NCBI GenBank assembly: GCA_020091685.1
Contig: CM034595.1
Coordinates: 7,401,132-7,465,131 of the forward strand
Direction of reading: 5' to 3'
Length of the DNA stretch: 64,000 bases
Source: Lutjanus erythropterus
Lineage: Eukaryota > Chordata > Actinopteri > Lutjaniformes > Lutjanidae
Shown here: positions 10,372 through 23,055 of the stretch, piece after piece
Layout: each line of letters starts with the position of its first letter
Numbering within the stretch: position 1 is the stretch's first letter
Translations under genes and position numbers: made by a program
Notes under the pieces: generated by a model
What the model saw: only the letters and a program-made list of their open reading frames with translations
What the model was told of the DNA's origin: nothing
Database searches by the model: none

Positions 10372-10723
10372 TCACTCTTTCTTGAGAATTCGGACAAAAT
10401 CGTATTTTGAGGGGGCTTTGATTTTCACTCTTCAACTATGCTGGAAAATATATTTTTCAAAGATGAAATTCTTGGCTATTAAACCTTGTAACGGACCAAC
10501 CTACTATAATTATTTTTTTTTATGAAATGTAGACACCATCAGATGTCAACTCTGCCAGAGTTGCCATCTTACAGAGTTGACAACATGTCATTTTATTTTT
10601 TAAAGTGTCTCAGAGTTCTCTTAATGTTAACCAAAATACACATTTTTAAACCATAATTCTTATTTATCTTTGATTTAGAAGGACTACAGAGTTGACATGT
10701 TATGGTTGAGACACATCTGATAT
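10372..10723 (+). repeat. Unclassified repeat, copy 1 of an inverted pair
   Basis: TATTTTGAGGGGGCTTTGAT, AAATACACATTTTTAAACCA and GTTGAGACACATCTGAT all recur in reverse complement at 25426-25735. It is about 350 bp, with several GAGTTGACA words. I do not recognise the family. Confidence 0.75.
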
Positions 10724-12775
10724 AAATATTATTGAATGAATTTGTCAGAAACTGAAAGTTTACCAGCACTCAAGCAGTTTTCCTGCCTTTATTTAAACCA
10801 GGAAGTGAGACATGGGTCCTTAGGGTATAGCTGACCATTTGTATGCCTGATTAAATCATGTTTTTATAAAAATCTGATGAAATCTGGAACACTACTCTAA
10901 AGGGCCAACATTTTCATTTAAATTCAGGTTGATTATGATAGTATGTTTTTATACCTACTGTATATTACCAGTAGGTATTGTTAGTTTTAGATTTTGAAGG
11001 TTTTTAAGACATTTTGAAATTGTTTGAAGTTGTGAATTCCTGACTGGGAGTAAAGAATGAGTAAAACATAAAACCAGTGGGAAAAAAATCTACTGTCACG
11101 CAGGTTGAGAGTGTGATAGTTTGATACAGTTGATTCTTGACTGACTGAAATTAGTTAAGCTCTGGATAACTGGACCATCACTTTGAGAATAAAGCCAAGT
11201 CACACCGAAGTCCAGAGGCCGATGATGAACACATGTTGCAGTGGGATCTGGTACAATAGAGGTCAGTGTTGTTCCAGGTGTGTTTCCTACCTCCACATCT
11301 ATTTTTGTCTTTTTTCTCCATCATTTTACCCTCTCTCTGCTTCCTCTGCGCTGCACCTTTCTCCCAGTAAGCCTGGTTGAGGATGCCTTAAGCTTAGACA
11401 GCAGTATTATTTATTCAAGGATTCATTAGAAGTATGTCATCACTTTCCTCTTCCCCTTCGTTTCGCTCCAACACTCATAGAAAGAAATAATTAAAGAGTG
11501 CATGTCAGGCAAGGATATGCGGGGCGCTGTTCGGAAGTTGGCCCCCGCAGCCCAGTAGGGAGGAAGAGGTTATTAATGCATCAAAGAGCAACTTTATCAG
11601 AGTCCACTTAAGCTGGAAGGAGCGGAGGGCGGCTGTGGTTTCAGCTAGGTGCGGGACGGGGGTTGGGGGGCTTCTGATGAACAGCTTGGCACAGCCACTG
11701 ATGTATACACGTGATAGTTTGGCTGTTGTGTTGTTGCGTGTAGACTGCTGATTAGCAGGTATACCCACTGCCAGCAACAAAACCATGAAGTTATTTCCAA
11801 CAGAAAGAAACTCGACTGATGTGTGTACGGTCAACAAAAAGTTGGCTACATTTGCATGTGAGCTGTGGACGAGCATCTGATATCCCTGCTTAGACAACAG
11901 CTCCACCTGGCAAATGCAAATGGACAAGAAGTTGATTACAGCCATTCAAAGCTTTCCAACTGTGTCCAAAAATTATCCAAAAGTATACAAAATGAAACCG
12001 CTCGGAAATTATGTCTAAAAAGCCATTCCATCCATCGCTTTGGTAAACCCTGAGGGAGGCTGAATTCATTTCCAGAGCTCCGGACTTACAGACATTAAGT
12101 TGCAGTTTGTCACTACTTTTGGAGGCAATGCAGTTGGGCCACTGCTGTGGTTTACCCTGCTCAAATGTTGATCACCAGGAAGGAGAGACTTCTGTTTACG
12201 TATTTGTGTTAGCTGAGAGCTAACACGAGGCTTTCAGAGCAATATCAAACTACAACAGTGCCTGTACGGCTTTCCAAGGGATCCATCTGTTGTCCATTGC
12301 TTTGGCTGCTAGTTTGCCTTCGTGGACAATGAAGCAAACAAATGATTCATTTTTTAAAAGAGGAAATATCCCATAACCTCCAGTGCCACTGCAGTCAAAA
12401 AGTTCTAGAAATGCTTCAAAGGATTTGCCCTTTGAAAGACAAACATGTGAAGGCACTCCCCTCTCTCTATTACAGTATGTTTTAGCCGTTGAGAAGCCTG
12501 CAGAAGAACCTGTGATGGTCATTATAATTTTGAGAATCAGCACCAGCAAGCTTCAGAGGAGCCCAGGATTTTGGAAATTAAACCAGCAGTTTTTAACAGT
12601 TAAATATTTCATAGACATCACAAACAAATTCATCAAAGACGTCTGTGTAATAAATGATGACACAGCTAATCCATTAATTACGTGAGATTCTTTTAAAAGC
12701 ACCTTGAGGGGACACTGCAAGAAAAATTCTAAAATATTTGGAAAAGAAATAACAAAACAGATAGCTGTCAGTAGT
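10724..12775. other. Repeat-poor intron stretch
   Basis: No recognised repeat and no exon. The open frames at 11505-11945 (minus) and 12383-12685 (plus) lack any known motif and any splice-supported link to ASCC3. Base composition is more even than in the surroundings, as can occur in conserved noncoding sequence. Confidence 0.45.
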
Positions 12776-12943
12776 GCTGAACAGTTAATTGAAATTTTAT
12801 GGAAATCACAATATGGCCGACTGAAATTTTCAAATCATAGAAGGCACAATATTTGTTAAAGGTGAAATGCGCGTAATTAGATATTATCATGCTGCAGAGA
12901 TATGCAGGGCTACACATCATATTTGACAGACAGACATTAGAGC

Positions 12944-12994
12944 AGCTGGGATAGGCTCCAGCAGCCCGTGACCCTTACGGAATAAGCAGTTACA
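12944..12994 (+). mobile_element. L2-type LINE 3' tail
   Basis: GCTGGGATAGGCTCCAGC followed by CCCGTGACCC and GGAATAAGCAGTTACA is the hallmark 3' end of fish L2 LINEs. Only about 50 bases remain. Confidence 0.75.
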
Positions 12995-12996
12995 TT

Positions 12997-13340
12997 AGAG
13001 CTGCAAGGATATATTGATTAGCTGCCAACTACTGAACTAACCACAACTATTTTGATAACTGATTAATCATTTTGAGGATATTTTTAAGAAAAAAATGTCA
13101 AAATTCTTTGAATTCAGCTTCTCAAATGTGAATATTTTTGGATTTTTTACTCCTCTCTGACAGTACACTGAATATTTTTGGGTTGTGGACAAATAAAGAC
13201 ATTTGAGGACATGATCTTGGCTTTGGGAAACAGTCTTCCATGTTTCAACATTTTCTAAACAATCAATTAATTTCAATCACTTAATCAAGAAGATGATGAA
13301 TTGATTAATTAGAAATAAAACAATTGTTAGTTGCAGCCCT
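12997..13340 (-). repeat. Copy 6 of the GGGCTGCAACTAA-ended element (full length, reverse)
   Basis: Runs from AGAGCTGCAAGGATATATTG to GTTAGTTGCAGCCCT, 344 bp, with both inverted ends and all internal words. The best reference copy in the window. No coding capacity. A clear target duplication is not visible. Confidence 0.88.
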
Positions 13341-13455
13341 AGTACAGAACTCTGCAAAAATCACAGCATAATCATTTTAATGTTTTTCAGATTATTTAGT
13401 CAAAATAATTGTAATTAGATTTTTTTTTTTTTTTTCAAAATTGCTCAGCCGTACC

Positions 13456-14433
13456 TGTCAGTGTATCTGTGTGAGAGAGTAACTGAAGAGTTTAGAAAGA
13501 AAGAAAAAGGGTGAGACAGCGTGACCCCTGCAGCTTGTTTAAGTCACAGTGAGTCAGGATGTTGGCGAGCCACAGGTGGGCTCAACTTTTCAAAAATGAA
13601 CACAGACACCCACTGGTTGCAGGATTTGTTCTTATTCATCAATCTGCACAGAGCAGACTGAGCGGGCAGGAAGTCAGACGCAGAAACAGTAGAGAATCCG
13701 GTCATTTTTCAAAAGAAAAAACTGTGCAGACTTAGAATCATATATATAAAAAACTACCTACAAAGTCCAGTTATCCATGGTAAAAGCACAAAAGTCAAGG
13801 AAAGACGAGCAAATCGACTAAATCTAAGCACATAAACATAATCAGGCAGGCAAAACACTGCACTTCTGAGACACTGCTGGTGGGACATGAAGCAACATGA
13901 CTCTACAAAAGCCAAGGAATCTATACATTTCACAGGTCATTGCATTTACCTGAAGAGAATCATATAATAATAATAATAATAAATAGAGAATTAATTATTA
14001 CTGACAAATACTACATTGCCGTACCTACAGTATAACCTCCCTCCTATCAGCAAACACATACAGCTGGTGCTCCTTTTCATTTTTTTCCACCCTGCCCCTT
14101 AGACAACCTGAGACCACCGCTGTCATTAGATTAAATATGAATCCCCTCGTGAAAGCTGAGTTCAGACGTTGTGCTGAAGAGGAAAATTCAGATGAGGAGT
14201 CAGCAGCATGTGAAGGCAAAGGTTTACTTATTTAGACAGAAATAGCTCACAGAGCTTTTGTAGCTGTGATATTAGAAATGGAGGAAAGTTACATACTATG
14301 TGTCCTTCTCCAAATTCTGTTGATTTAAGTGCTGCTTATAAACTTGGACTGGTTCTTCTTAAATTCTATGTCACTTCCTCATATAAAAGTGTTTATTATT
14401 TGCTTGTTTATTGTGTTTATTAATGCCACCCAG
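13456..14433. other. Stretch with no recognised feature
   Basis: A short TAA repeat lies at about 13967-13982. Nothing else is recognised. Confidence 0.5.
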
Positions 14434-15781
14434 TAGGGATGTTCCTGGCAACTAATTTCCCCTGTTGATTAGACACAAATTTTTGTTAGACTAGTCGACT
14501 AGTCTAACAGTAAGTTTACCTCACAATTTAAACATAGTCTGAAAAAATACTGCGTGTATTACGAGTCATTTGAAGCCATTAATCACATTCTACAATCGCC
14601 AAATTGTATTTTAAATGCTGTGTAAATGTGTGTGCCTTTGCACTGTGCAATAAACATTATCCTTCAAAACATGACAACAACTCAATAAATGCTTAAACTT
14701 TTCAGACCAAACAGAATCACAGTGTCTGCAGATTGACCTCACTGTTCACCCAGAGCTGATGTTAGCTGCCACACAGGGTGGCTAACATTAGCAGTGCTAG
14801 CAGCAGCAGCCTGCTCAATCTGCTGGTAAATCCTTATTTTCATTTTCTATATCAAATACTGACAAACTGAGCTGTTTACAAGCTGTCATCTGTCCAACTT
14901 TGTTGATAACAACATCCGGTGGGACATTGAGGCATTTCCATGGGGCGAGAGGGGCTTTTGTTTGACAGGGCTGCAGCACCGGTTAGTGGAAGGTGGCTGC
15001 ATAACATCTGAGAGGCAACAGTTAACTGGCATTATACATGAATACAATATTGGTAAACAGTTTAAAGGGATACTTCACCCAAAAATGAAAATTCAGTCAT
15101 TATCTACTCACCCTCATGCTGACTGAAGGTCAGGTTTAGTGTTTTTCAGTCCACAAAACACTGCTGGAGTTTCACAGGAAAACAGCGTTGCAGAATCTCC
15201 CAAACAATGGAAGTGAATGGTGACCGGTTTTCAAATGTAAAAAAACCCAACAGAAAAAAAACATAAAATGCCTCAAAACTGTTTGTCTGGTGTAATCCAA
15301 GTCTCCTCTAAAGCTGCAACATTCCAAGTTGACTAAAAAAATGTTATTTACACCATGTTTTTAGCCTGAATCTTCACTGTAGATCCTTAGCTTGGAGCTA
15401 AGTTCACATGCACACTGTCTGAACTGTATGTGTGTGTTGTGATGGTGTGCAAATGGCATCTCAGGAGTTTAGGAGACTTGGATTATGCCAGACAAGCAGT
15501 ATGGAGGCATTATGTTTTTTGTTTTTTTTTCCAGTTGTTTTTTTATGTTTGAAAACTGGTCACCATTCCCTTTCATTGTTTGGGAGATTCTGCAACGCTG
15601 TTTTCCTGTGAAACTCCAGCAGTGTTTTGTGGACAAAAAAAAAACTAAACCTGACCCTCAATTGCCATGAGGGTCAGTAGATAATGACTGAATTTTCATT
15701 TTTGGGTGAACTATCCCTTTATCTGACTAGCATTTCTGGTGCTATTCTGGTGGTATAGTCGACTAATCACGCACATCCCCA
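14434..15781 (+). mobile_element. hAT-like short element with 8-bp target duplication, hosting a palindrome
   Basis: Begins TAGGGATGTTCCTGGCAACT and ends AATCACGCACATCCCCA, inverted partners. It is flanked by CCACCCAG (14426-14433) and CCACCCAC (15782-15789), a 7 of 8 match of the size hAT elements make. The copy at 36826-37151 is the same family in reverse (GTCTAACAGTAAG, GAGGCAACAGTTAACTGG shared). The palindromic element at 15065-15719 is inserted in it. No transposase is seen. Confidence 0.75.
15065..15719. mobile_element. 655-bp palindromic element with TA target duplication
   Basis: The left arm starts AAGGGATACTTCACCC and reads TCATTATCTACTCACCCTCA; the right arm is its inverse and ends TGGGTGAACTATCCCTT. 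The arms are about 245 bases and the spacer about 160. The flanking TA at 15063-15064 and 15720-15721 is the single TA of the empty site inferred from the related copy at 36826-37151. It is probably a non-autonomous element of a TA-targeting family. The frame at 15485-15670 is an accident of the right arm. Confidence 0.8.
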
Positions 15782-16969
15782 CCACCCACCAGTTAGTTTC
15801 CTTATTTACTTAAACTTAGGTGTTTGGAGCTTTGGAACCTTTACATGTTAAAGTCCACTCCTTCCATGACTAAACAAGTTACTGTACAGTATATATGTTA
15901 GTGAAGCACATTCTCTTCATAATGACTGCAGGTCCTCTTCTTCTCTCTCTGAACAGGGATGATGGTTCCAGTCTCCTCCTGTCTTCCCAATTACTCCCCC
16001 CAAGGCAACGTCCACCAGGCTCCTACTTATAAATATTCATTTTGGAATTATGGACCACTGAGCTTCACCCTATTCTGCGAGGCTCCTGCACACTCATTCC
16101 TGTGTCTCTGTGGTGACCGGAGAGGCACAACAATCACTTGAGCGGCTGGTCCTCATTTTGATTTATCGACTTTGTCTGTTTGTAACGAAAAGCCAGTGTC
16201 CCCACACTCCTTAGACATGCTAATTCATGCAAATGTATGCCTGCCCCAGTATTCACCTTGAGGTAAAGCATACATGTTGTAAATAGAAATTTGCCATAAT
16301 TTAATGATCTTTGGAAATCTTCAGTGCTTTTTTATTCTCTCCTTAAAACCTCTCTGGATTCATTGTTATGTTAATGTATGCACACACATCTTCCAATTGG
16401 AGATCCAGCTGTGCCTGCCAAAACTCGTCTCGGGGGTGTGATGTCAGTGTTGTGTGGAGGTACTTACTGTACTGCAATGGACATTACGCAGCTGTTAACA
16501 TATAGGACCGACCGCGCTTTGCCCAAACCTTGCTCATCAAGAATTTTAACAGCCAAAGATCCTCGAGGTAAAACTGTGCTACCTCTGTCCTGCTTTTCAT
16601 TGGCCCCGAGGTGCTAATCCTACGTGATGCAGGCAAGTGGGGCTTATTATTTTTTAATACTTTCTAAAAAATTTGAAAAATAGGGAGTTTATCAGTATGT
16701 ATTCTGAATATTATTAGAACTATTGTGAAATTGGCAAGAGAACAAATAATTTAGCATGAAGTTAGAGCTAAATACTCTCATCTGATATATTGTTTTACTT
16801 CATAGAAAACTGCAGTGTAACATACTGTATTACAACATAGGTTTTGTTTTCATAGTACTGACCATCTATTAGGTGTTCTATTAGGTGATGACAATACTTT
16901 ATTAACCATATTACTTGTTGAGATCCTAGAACATGAGGGGATCACTACAAGGACCGGTCCAGGAAACAA
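15782..16969. other. Repeat-poor intron stretch with an octamer
   Basis: No exon and no repeat. The stretch TAATTCATGCAAATG at 16221-16235 contains the POU octamer ATGCAAAT. It might be regulatory, but nothing else supports that. Confidence 0.4.
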
Positions 16970-17352
16970 CAGGGGTCAGCAATCTGTGGCTCTGATAAAA
17001 TATTACACGACACTGAGAAATGTTTATTTTTCTTTAACATTCTTAATTTTCATTCTTCATTGTTGTAGACCAAAAGTGATTCATAAATTCTTCAGTTTTA
17101 AAAATGGCAGCCTATACAATAAATTTTTAAAAAGTTTGAATATTTCGCCAAGTAATTTTGCATCATAGCTTCTAAATGTTGTCGATGGCCACTCTTCAGT
17201 CTCCCTAGGCTAGCTATGTAGGCAGAATCCATAATAAGAAAAGTCTCACAAGACAATGAAGCATTTAATAATTGCGGCTACAGACAGATTTTTTTTTTCT
17301 CTTTTTACAGCAAGAAAAAAGCTCTTTTGTTAGTAAAGACTGCTGACCCGAG
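16970..17352. mobile_element. hAT-like short element (CAGGGGTCAGCAA ends)
   Basis: Left end CAGGGGTCAGCAATCTGTGG and right end AGACTGCTGACCCGAG are inverted partners, and GGCTCT/AGCTC words follow inside both. These are the ends of a widespread vertebrate hAT family. It is 383 bp with no coding capacity; no clean 8-bp duplication remains. Confidence 0.7.
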
Positions 17353-20300
17353 TCAAACGATCAGACAGGCTGAGAAGAAACTGATTTGGAAGAGAAAATA
17401 AAGGCAGGGTGTGAAATTATTACCCAAACTGTCTGCTGTAAACATCTGTTACACTTGACAGAGCTGATCTTTTAACCTACTGTTCTTAATGTTGTGTGCA
17501 CTCTGCTCACGTTTAGATGAGTAAAGTGGTTTAGACTATCTGGTTAACTGCTTTATTTTCAGTCAGTTTGATCATCTGACTGCTTGTGCATCGTGACCTG
17601 TTCCATGTTTTTTGAGGAATTTTGACCAAAGAAATTTTACCAAAGAAATTACTGTGGTAAGTTCAATGTTTATAACAATCATAGGTGAAATAAGTTTTTG
17701 GGGGAGGATAAGAAATTACAGGAGAGAGAAAAGGGTATAGACAAGAAACAAATGGCCAGGTGGGATCACGGTCACTGCCACTTCCAGTTCCCTCCATGTA
17801 TTGTCCCTGTCACTGAAAACTTCTACTGTTTGGTACATAGAGGGAAGAAAAATGTCGGGCTGTAATCGAGTTTGGGTTGAAATATGCCGATGAGAGATGG
17901 GTTCGGGTTGGGTTTGGACAGAATTTTGTCAGGCTTGGGCCTTTTTGGCCTTTTGGCCTTTTCTGTACATTAAGGTTTCTGACATGAAAAACGCTATATA
18001 AATGCATATGTCAGTGTTGTGGTTTATTCACTAATCACATTCAAATCTCAACATGCGGTGGTTGAGCTGGAGTCAGATCAGCAGGTTTACGTCCCCACTT
18101 GAACTTCTCATCAATGAGTCGGCACACTATTTGAATGGACTGTAAATCCTTTAATAAGAAAACAAACAGCTATTTTATTCAATATTTTTGATCATTTTAT
18201 GGATAAGTATTGAAAATGTCAGAGTGGAAACAAACAAACCTCGGACAATTTGGATTCACCAAACAAACAAGCCAACGAGTGATAGCAACAGTGCACCGAC
18301 CACAGCTAGCCCCACGCCGCTAATGAGTCCTGCTGAAAGTGACAGCTCCACAGAGAGGCTTAAATAGACAAATCTGTGAAAATAATGCTTGACTATTGGC
18401 TTGGAAACAACATCAACAAATATTCCACGTCTGTAAAACGGTGTTTGAACCGACCCTCACCAAAACATCTTCAGCTGCCAACAGCTGCTGTGGAGCCTCA
18501 TGCAGGCTTGATAATCAGTATCACATTTTTCAGCTTTTATGCTGTTTCACAGTCAGGTTTCTAGCACATTACCCGGCTGATCAATCAGTCAGTGACTAGA
18601 CCTTGTCACTATCACATTAAGTCGTATAAACAGGAGGCAGACTTTGAGCCAGAAAGTCAAATTGACATCACCAGGCAAGATGCCAAGTTAATTAAGTTGA
18701 CAGGAGTTGAGAAGACTTTATCAAGTAGAAATTCAAAGAAAACACATCCAGAGCCAACAGGCTCATTTGTTCTCTTTTCCCCAGATGCAGCACTCAAGTA
18801 CAGGACTCCAGCGGCTCAGTGTATTGTTACAATCAGATCTCTGAAGCCCGTCACCAAAGCCCACTAAAACATGGACCAGTTATGACATCCAACTTGCTGC
18901 TTTATTGCAAATCGATCCTCATCATTGTCCGTGGCTACATCCAGCCAAAATCATCCCCCTATTTATAGCAAAGGCCCCAGCATTTAAAAAAATGGAGCGA
19001 AAGCTCTGCAGAGCCCAGCTGGCCAATATAAGACCAGACACATATGTGTTCAACCTTTCAGCAGCACGGTTAAATAAAGTTTGTAATGAGAGCAGCTGTT
19101 TGAGTCTGGGGCCGAAACCAATCTCTAAAACCCAGCTGGCTTCTGCAGGACTCTGCCTCGCACTACATTTTCAGGACTAAGAAGATAGTCGGGTGAGGAG
19201 CGTCTCTGAGAAGAAAAAGACTGAGTGAACGTTTCTGTAGAAAGAAATACAGACAGTAGACTGACGGGGTTGTCCTGTCTATACTGCGTACACAGTCATC
19301 CTCAGCAGTACATACTGTGTGCATAAGAAGGTACCCATCAGCCCCATCTTGGGCCAACGCTGAGTGGGATGGAACTTGACAGGCTCATTAACACAGCGGA
19401 TACACAGCCTACGGCCATATGGGCAAACTGGGAGGACTGGGAATATCCCGCCAATCCACCAGCTACTTAAAACACACTAATTGGACACCAGTGTTGTCCA
19501 TATCCATTGGCCTCCCTGTCTGTAGGTTTAATAGTGAAACTGAGATGGCCATACACAAGAAGCAGCCACCAGTTTTTTTTGTGGTAGCTGCTGTTGTGTG
19601 TTATTGTGTGTTTACTGTATGAGTCACTATATGAGCTCCTAAACTAATTAAATTCCTCTGTGCATCGGTAATGGGAAGCTAAGAGATATAATTGTTGTCA
19701 TTTTCATGCCATCCTTTTAATTACTTTCTGGTTCCATTTCATTCCATTTGAATTGACAGCCTGATCAACTTTTAATTGCCAGTTTTTGCAAACAGCTTAT
19801 CAGCCTGCTCCAAGCCTGCATGCAGAGTACTAAATGACCTGGCCAAACACACCCACACAAACACATTTTCAGCTACACACACACACACAGAGACACACAC
19901 GCCGTAAATCCCACAGCCAATCCTATGGATCCACGTGCACGGCGAGCGCACACATGCGCACCCACCCCCCTCCGCACCAGATGCATGGTGGAGTTTGACA
20001 GAGTGAGATGCGGATGCAGCAAACAGGAGGCCCATTCATTTCCCTACAGAACAGCAGCAGCAGGAGGAGGAAGAGAGGGGGAGAGGGCGCAAAGAAGGGA
20101 GAGGGAGAGCTGGGAGTAGGATGGAGATAGCAAAGAGTGAGGTAATCCATCACTTCATCCATAAGCACCTGCTGAAGAGGCGCCGAGAGCCTCGTGAGCC
20201 CCAAAACCTCAAACAAACACTATACAGCCCACCCTGCATCTCAGTCCCATCAACATCACAGAACTAGGGCTGACCCCAATGCTTCCAAGCTTCTACCGTT

Positions 20301-20433
20301 ACCATGGTAATCGACGTACGAATCAGTATTCAATTGCTTTGGAGGGTGGATGAGACATTGCAGTAGCTGTGCAGAAAAAGGGGAAAAAGAGACAGAAATG
20401 GAGCTCCTCCATGGAGTTTAATTAGTCTCATAA
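17353..20433. other. Repeat-poor intron stretch
   Basis: No exon found. Short features: a GGCCTTTT triplet at 17937-17965, a CA-rich stretch at 19874-19900, and a purine tract at 20050-20115. The part 19620-19770 has several homeodomain-core TAATTA/TTAATT words. The frames at 18592-18867 and 18905-19180 show no known domain. Confidence 0.45.
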
Positions 20434-20587
20434 CTAGGGCGGTTTATTGGCAAGAATCTGGTGATACAATATGTATCACGATACAGGTGTTACAATTCAG
20501 TATGTTGTGATATATTGCGATACTGTAATTAAGATGATATATTGCTATTTTTTTAATTTAATTTTAGGAAAACTATATTATATAGAG

Positions 20588-22137
20588 CAGGGGTCCCCAA
20601 ATGGCGGACCGCGGTCCGAGTCCAGACCCACACGCCGTCCTATACGGACCCGGACTTATAACCAATAAATTCTTAAGAGATTTTAAATTTTGACGGGACA
20701 CTTCTATTTTAACTGGCGCAACTTTTCTAGTCTTTCCGGCGCTGGTTTATCTGATCAGGAAACACACAGACCAACTGCAGAGAAGCTGCGTGTGGAGGAG
20801 ACTGTTGTTAATGATGGAGTTTATTACAACAGAAACTAACATGATGGTTAATGACATCGACACCAACCAGATGCACTTATAAAATTAAACAACTGTATAA
20901 GGAGGCCTATACGTAAAACAGGAGAGTCTGTGTTTCTCTGTGAGAAACTTTCAGACCTTCTCACAGCAGAGTGAACAGGTGAGGGAGGAGAGGAGGGCAG
21001 ACTGATCACTAATCAATCACTGATACCGTCGTCCTCTTGGACTGATTAAAAAAATAAAAATGCCAGAATTGGTGACAAACCAAACCTGGGTGTCCACACA
21101 AATAAAGTCTTTGTGTAAAACACTGCGGAGTGTAACATCGTGCTGTTTACAGACAGTCTGCTGTCTGTAGTTTGACAGAGAGATAGAGAGGGTCGTGTCT
21201 AGAAGGGAACCCTAGACCCGCGAAAGATCGTTTGATTATTTTAGTAGAAATAAAGGACACAAATCTTGCGCGAGTTGTGCAAATAAAGAATTACATTCTA
21301 GACATGACTGAAAAAGGTGCGCAGCTCCAAAAATAGAAAATCATGTCGTGGTGCTGATGTTTTTAATGTGGCGGGCCGCCATAAATAAAACACTATTCAC
21401 TGAACCACAGAGAGTCACTGAAACACTGATCACTGACCTGCTGTGATGGAAAAATACTCACATTCTTTACTTAGGTATTTTTACATTGTGGTATTAGTGT
21501 TTTTACTTAGTTACAATTTAAATATTTTGCATGTTATTGTTTCCTTTTTTGAAAAATCAACATTTTTATTGCTGTTGTTGTACTTTAATGATATTCTTAT
21601 TGTTATTTTTTGATGACTAAATACAGACCTGCAAACTCATAAGAGGAGAAAAAGGTGTGATGTTGGTAAACCAGTCCTCTGTCCTCTGGGGGTCTGGGAG
21701 CGTCTGTCCTGCTCCAGAAGAAAAATGTTGTGATTTTAACATGTGAACAAAACATTCTGGTGACTGTTTCAGTTAAAAGAGTTAGTTCACTCTTCTGTTT
21801 GTGGTTTCTGCAGACATTACTACCTTTACTTTTACCTTTGTACTTGAAAAAAAAAGGTAAAAAGTAAATACAATAAAAGTAAATCTACATTAAAAGTAAA
21901 GTTACTTTACTGAGTATTTTTACTTTTGCAATTTATAGTTGTTCATTTAATAGACCTGTCTTATTTTCTATTTTGTATATTAACATTGTTCTTAAATAAA
22001 GCAAAAGTAATGTAATAGAAAACGTTATTAATCGGCAGAATAATCAATAGATTATGCTTTAATTTTACTGGTTCGGCCCACTTGAGATCAAATGGGGCTG
22101 TATGTGGCCCCTGAACCAAAATGAGTTTGACTACTAC
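20588..22137. mobile_element. hAT-like element (CAGGGGTCCCCAAA end)
   Basis: Starts CAGGGGTCCCCAAATGGCGG with CGCGGTCCGAG following, and ends GGCCCCTGAACCAAAATGAG then TTTGACTACTACACT, matching the two ends of vertebrate hAT elements. The inner part 21448-21920 is a repeat of TACTT/AAGTA words also seen at 62528 and 63440. No transposase frame is seen. Confidence 0.55.
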
Positions 22138-22380
22138 ACTACTTCAGTATATATCGCTCTCATAACACAAGTTATGACATTATGATGTTTTGGAACTTTG
22201 CTTTAGCAAATTTTCTCTAACTGGACCTCTTTGAATTTTAGTTGAATACCGCTGATGTAGGTTGTGACTGACCACGTTGTGTTCTCGAAGTTCTCCAAGG
22301 TAAATAATAAAAGAGCTAGAGAAGTCTGATACCTTCAGCAGCCAGGAACACACTTTTATGCCATATCACAATGTAACAAT

Positions 22381-22698
22381 TAATAGATGTACCGATTCCA
22401 ATTTTCTTGGCCAAATTTTTTTATTTCTTTTTCTTAATAGTCTGACCTGCCAACTGACACCAACTTCACGCAAGCATCTGTCTGCGTTCGTGGAGCTGTA
22501 ATCAGTGCGGTGGTGGGTGTGACATCACAGTCAGTTTGTCTGCTGCGTGCATGACGTCACAATTGTGCAGAAGACGTGTGTGACGAGGACGGGCATGGAA
22601 TTGGATATGTGACTCTGACCAGCCAGTAACCGGTCAGGGCCAGTCATGCTGAAAACTGGCCGGTTCCGGCCTCTGGCCGGTTGATTGGTGCATCCCTA
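22381..22698. mobile_element. hAT short element with perfect 8-bp duplication GTAACAAT
   Basis: Starts TAATAGATGTACCGATTCC and ends GATTGGTGCATCCCTA, inverted partners. GTAACAAT stands immediately on both sides (22373-22380 and 22699-22706). It is 318 bp and GC-richer than its surroundings in the middle (GACGTCAC, CCGGTTCCGG). It has no coding capacity. Confidence 0.85.
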
Positions 22699-23055
22699 GT
22701 AACAATATCCAAAATCCCTCATGTTATCTTGTCTCATATGGCAATATGATAAAATATCGATGTATCGTTCAGCCCTATTTAAGCACAACATGAAATCAAC
22801 CAATGCCACAAATCTTTGCATGTATCACAATATCACGATATAGAGAATCAATACAGTATCACAATACTCAATATTTTCAATATTTTCTTACACGCCTAAT
22901 CCTAATGTGATTCGAGAACACAGTAAAGCATCCTTGCAAGTGAGCATATCTGCTCCGTGTGCACAAACTTAACTCTCAGTGCTGTGGCGATGTCTGCCCT
23001 CCTGTCCTTGGCTCTCATTGGACTCATACTTACAATAATAGCCAATTATTTAAGT

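Larger units (their letters stand above)
12776..13455 (+). mobile_element. GGGCTGCACGATTAA-family element carrying L2 tail and a nested copy
   Basis: The left part (GCTGAACAGTTAATTGAAAT, CACAATATGGCC) and the right part (CAAAATAATTGTAATTAGA, AAAATTGCTCAGCC) are the two ends of a family also seen at 23056, 34660 and 44127. Between them lie an L2-type 3' tail (12944-12994) and a complete reverse copy of the GGGCTGCAAC family (12997-13340). Confidence 0.6.
20434..22893. mobile_element. Nest of at least four elements
   Basis: The outer element starts AGGGCGGTTTATTGGCAAG with GATAC/ATCACG repeats and ends near ATTTTCTTACACGCCTA with CACAATATCACG repeats. Inside are a hAT-like element (20588-22137), an element sharing AGGTTGTGACTGAC with 54742 and ending TATCGTTCAGCCCTA at 22777, and in the latter a hAT element with perfect target duplication (22381-22698). 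Confidence 0.6.

Noticed and set aside
18217-18320. MSEWKQTNLGQFGF-like start in plus frame
   Set aside because: Resembles transposase or ZMYM-type N termini loosely, but ends after about 35 codons and nothing follows it.
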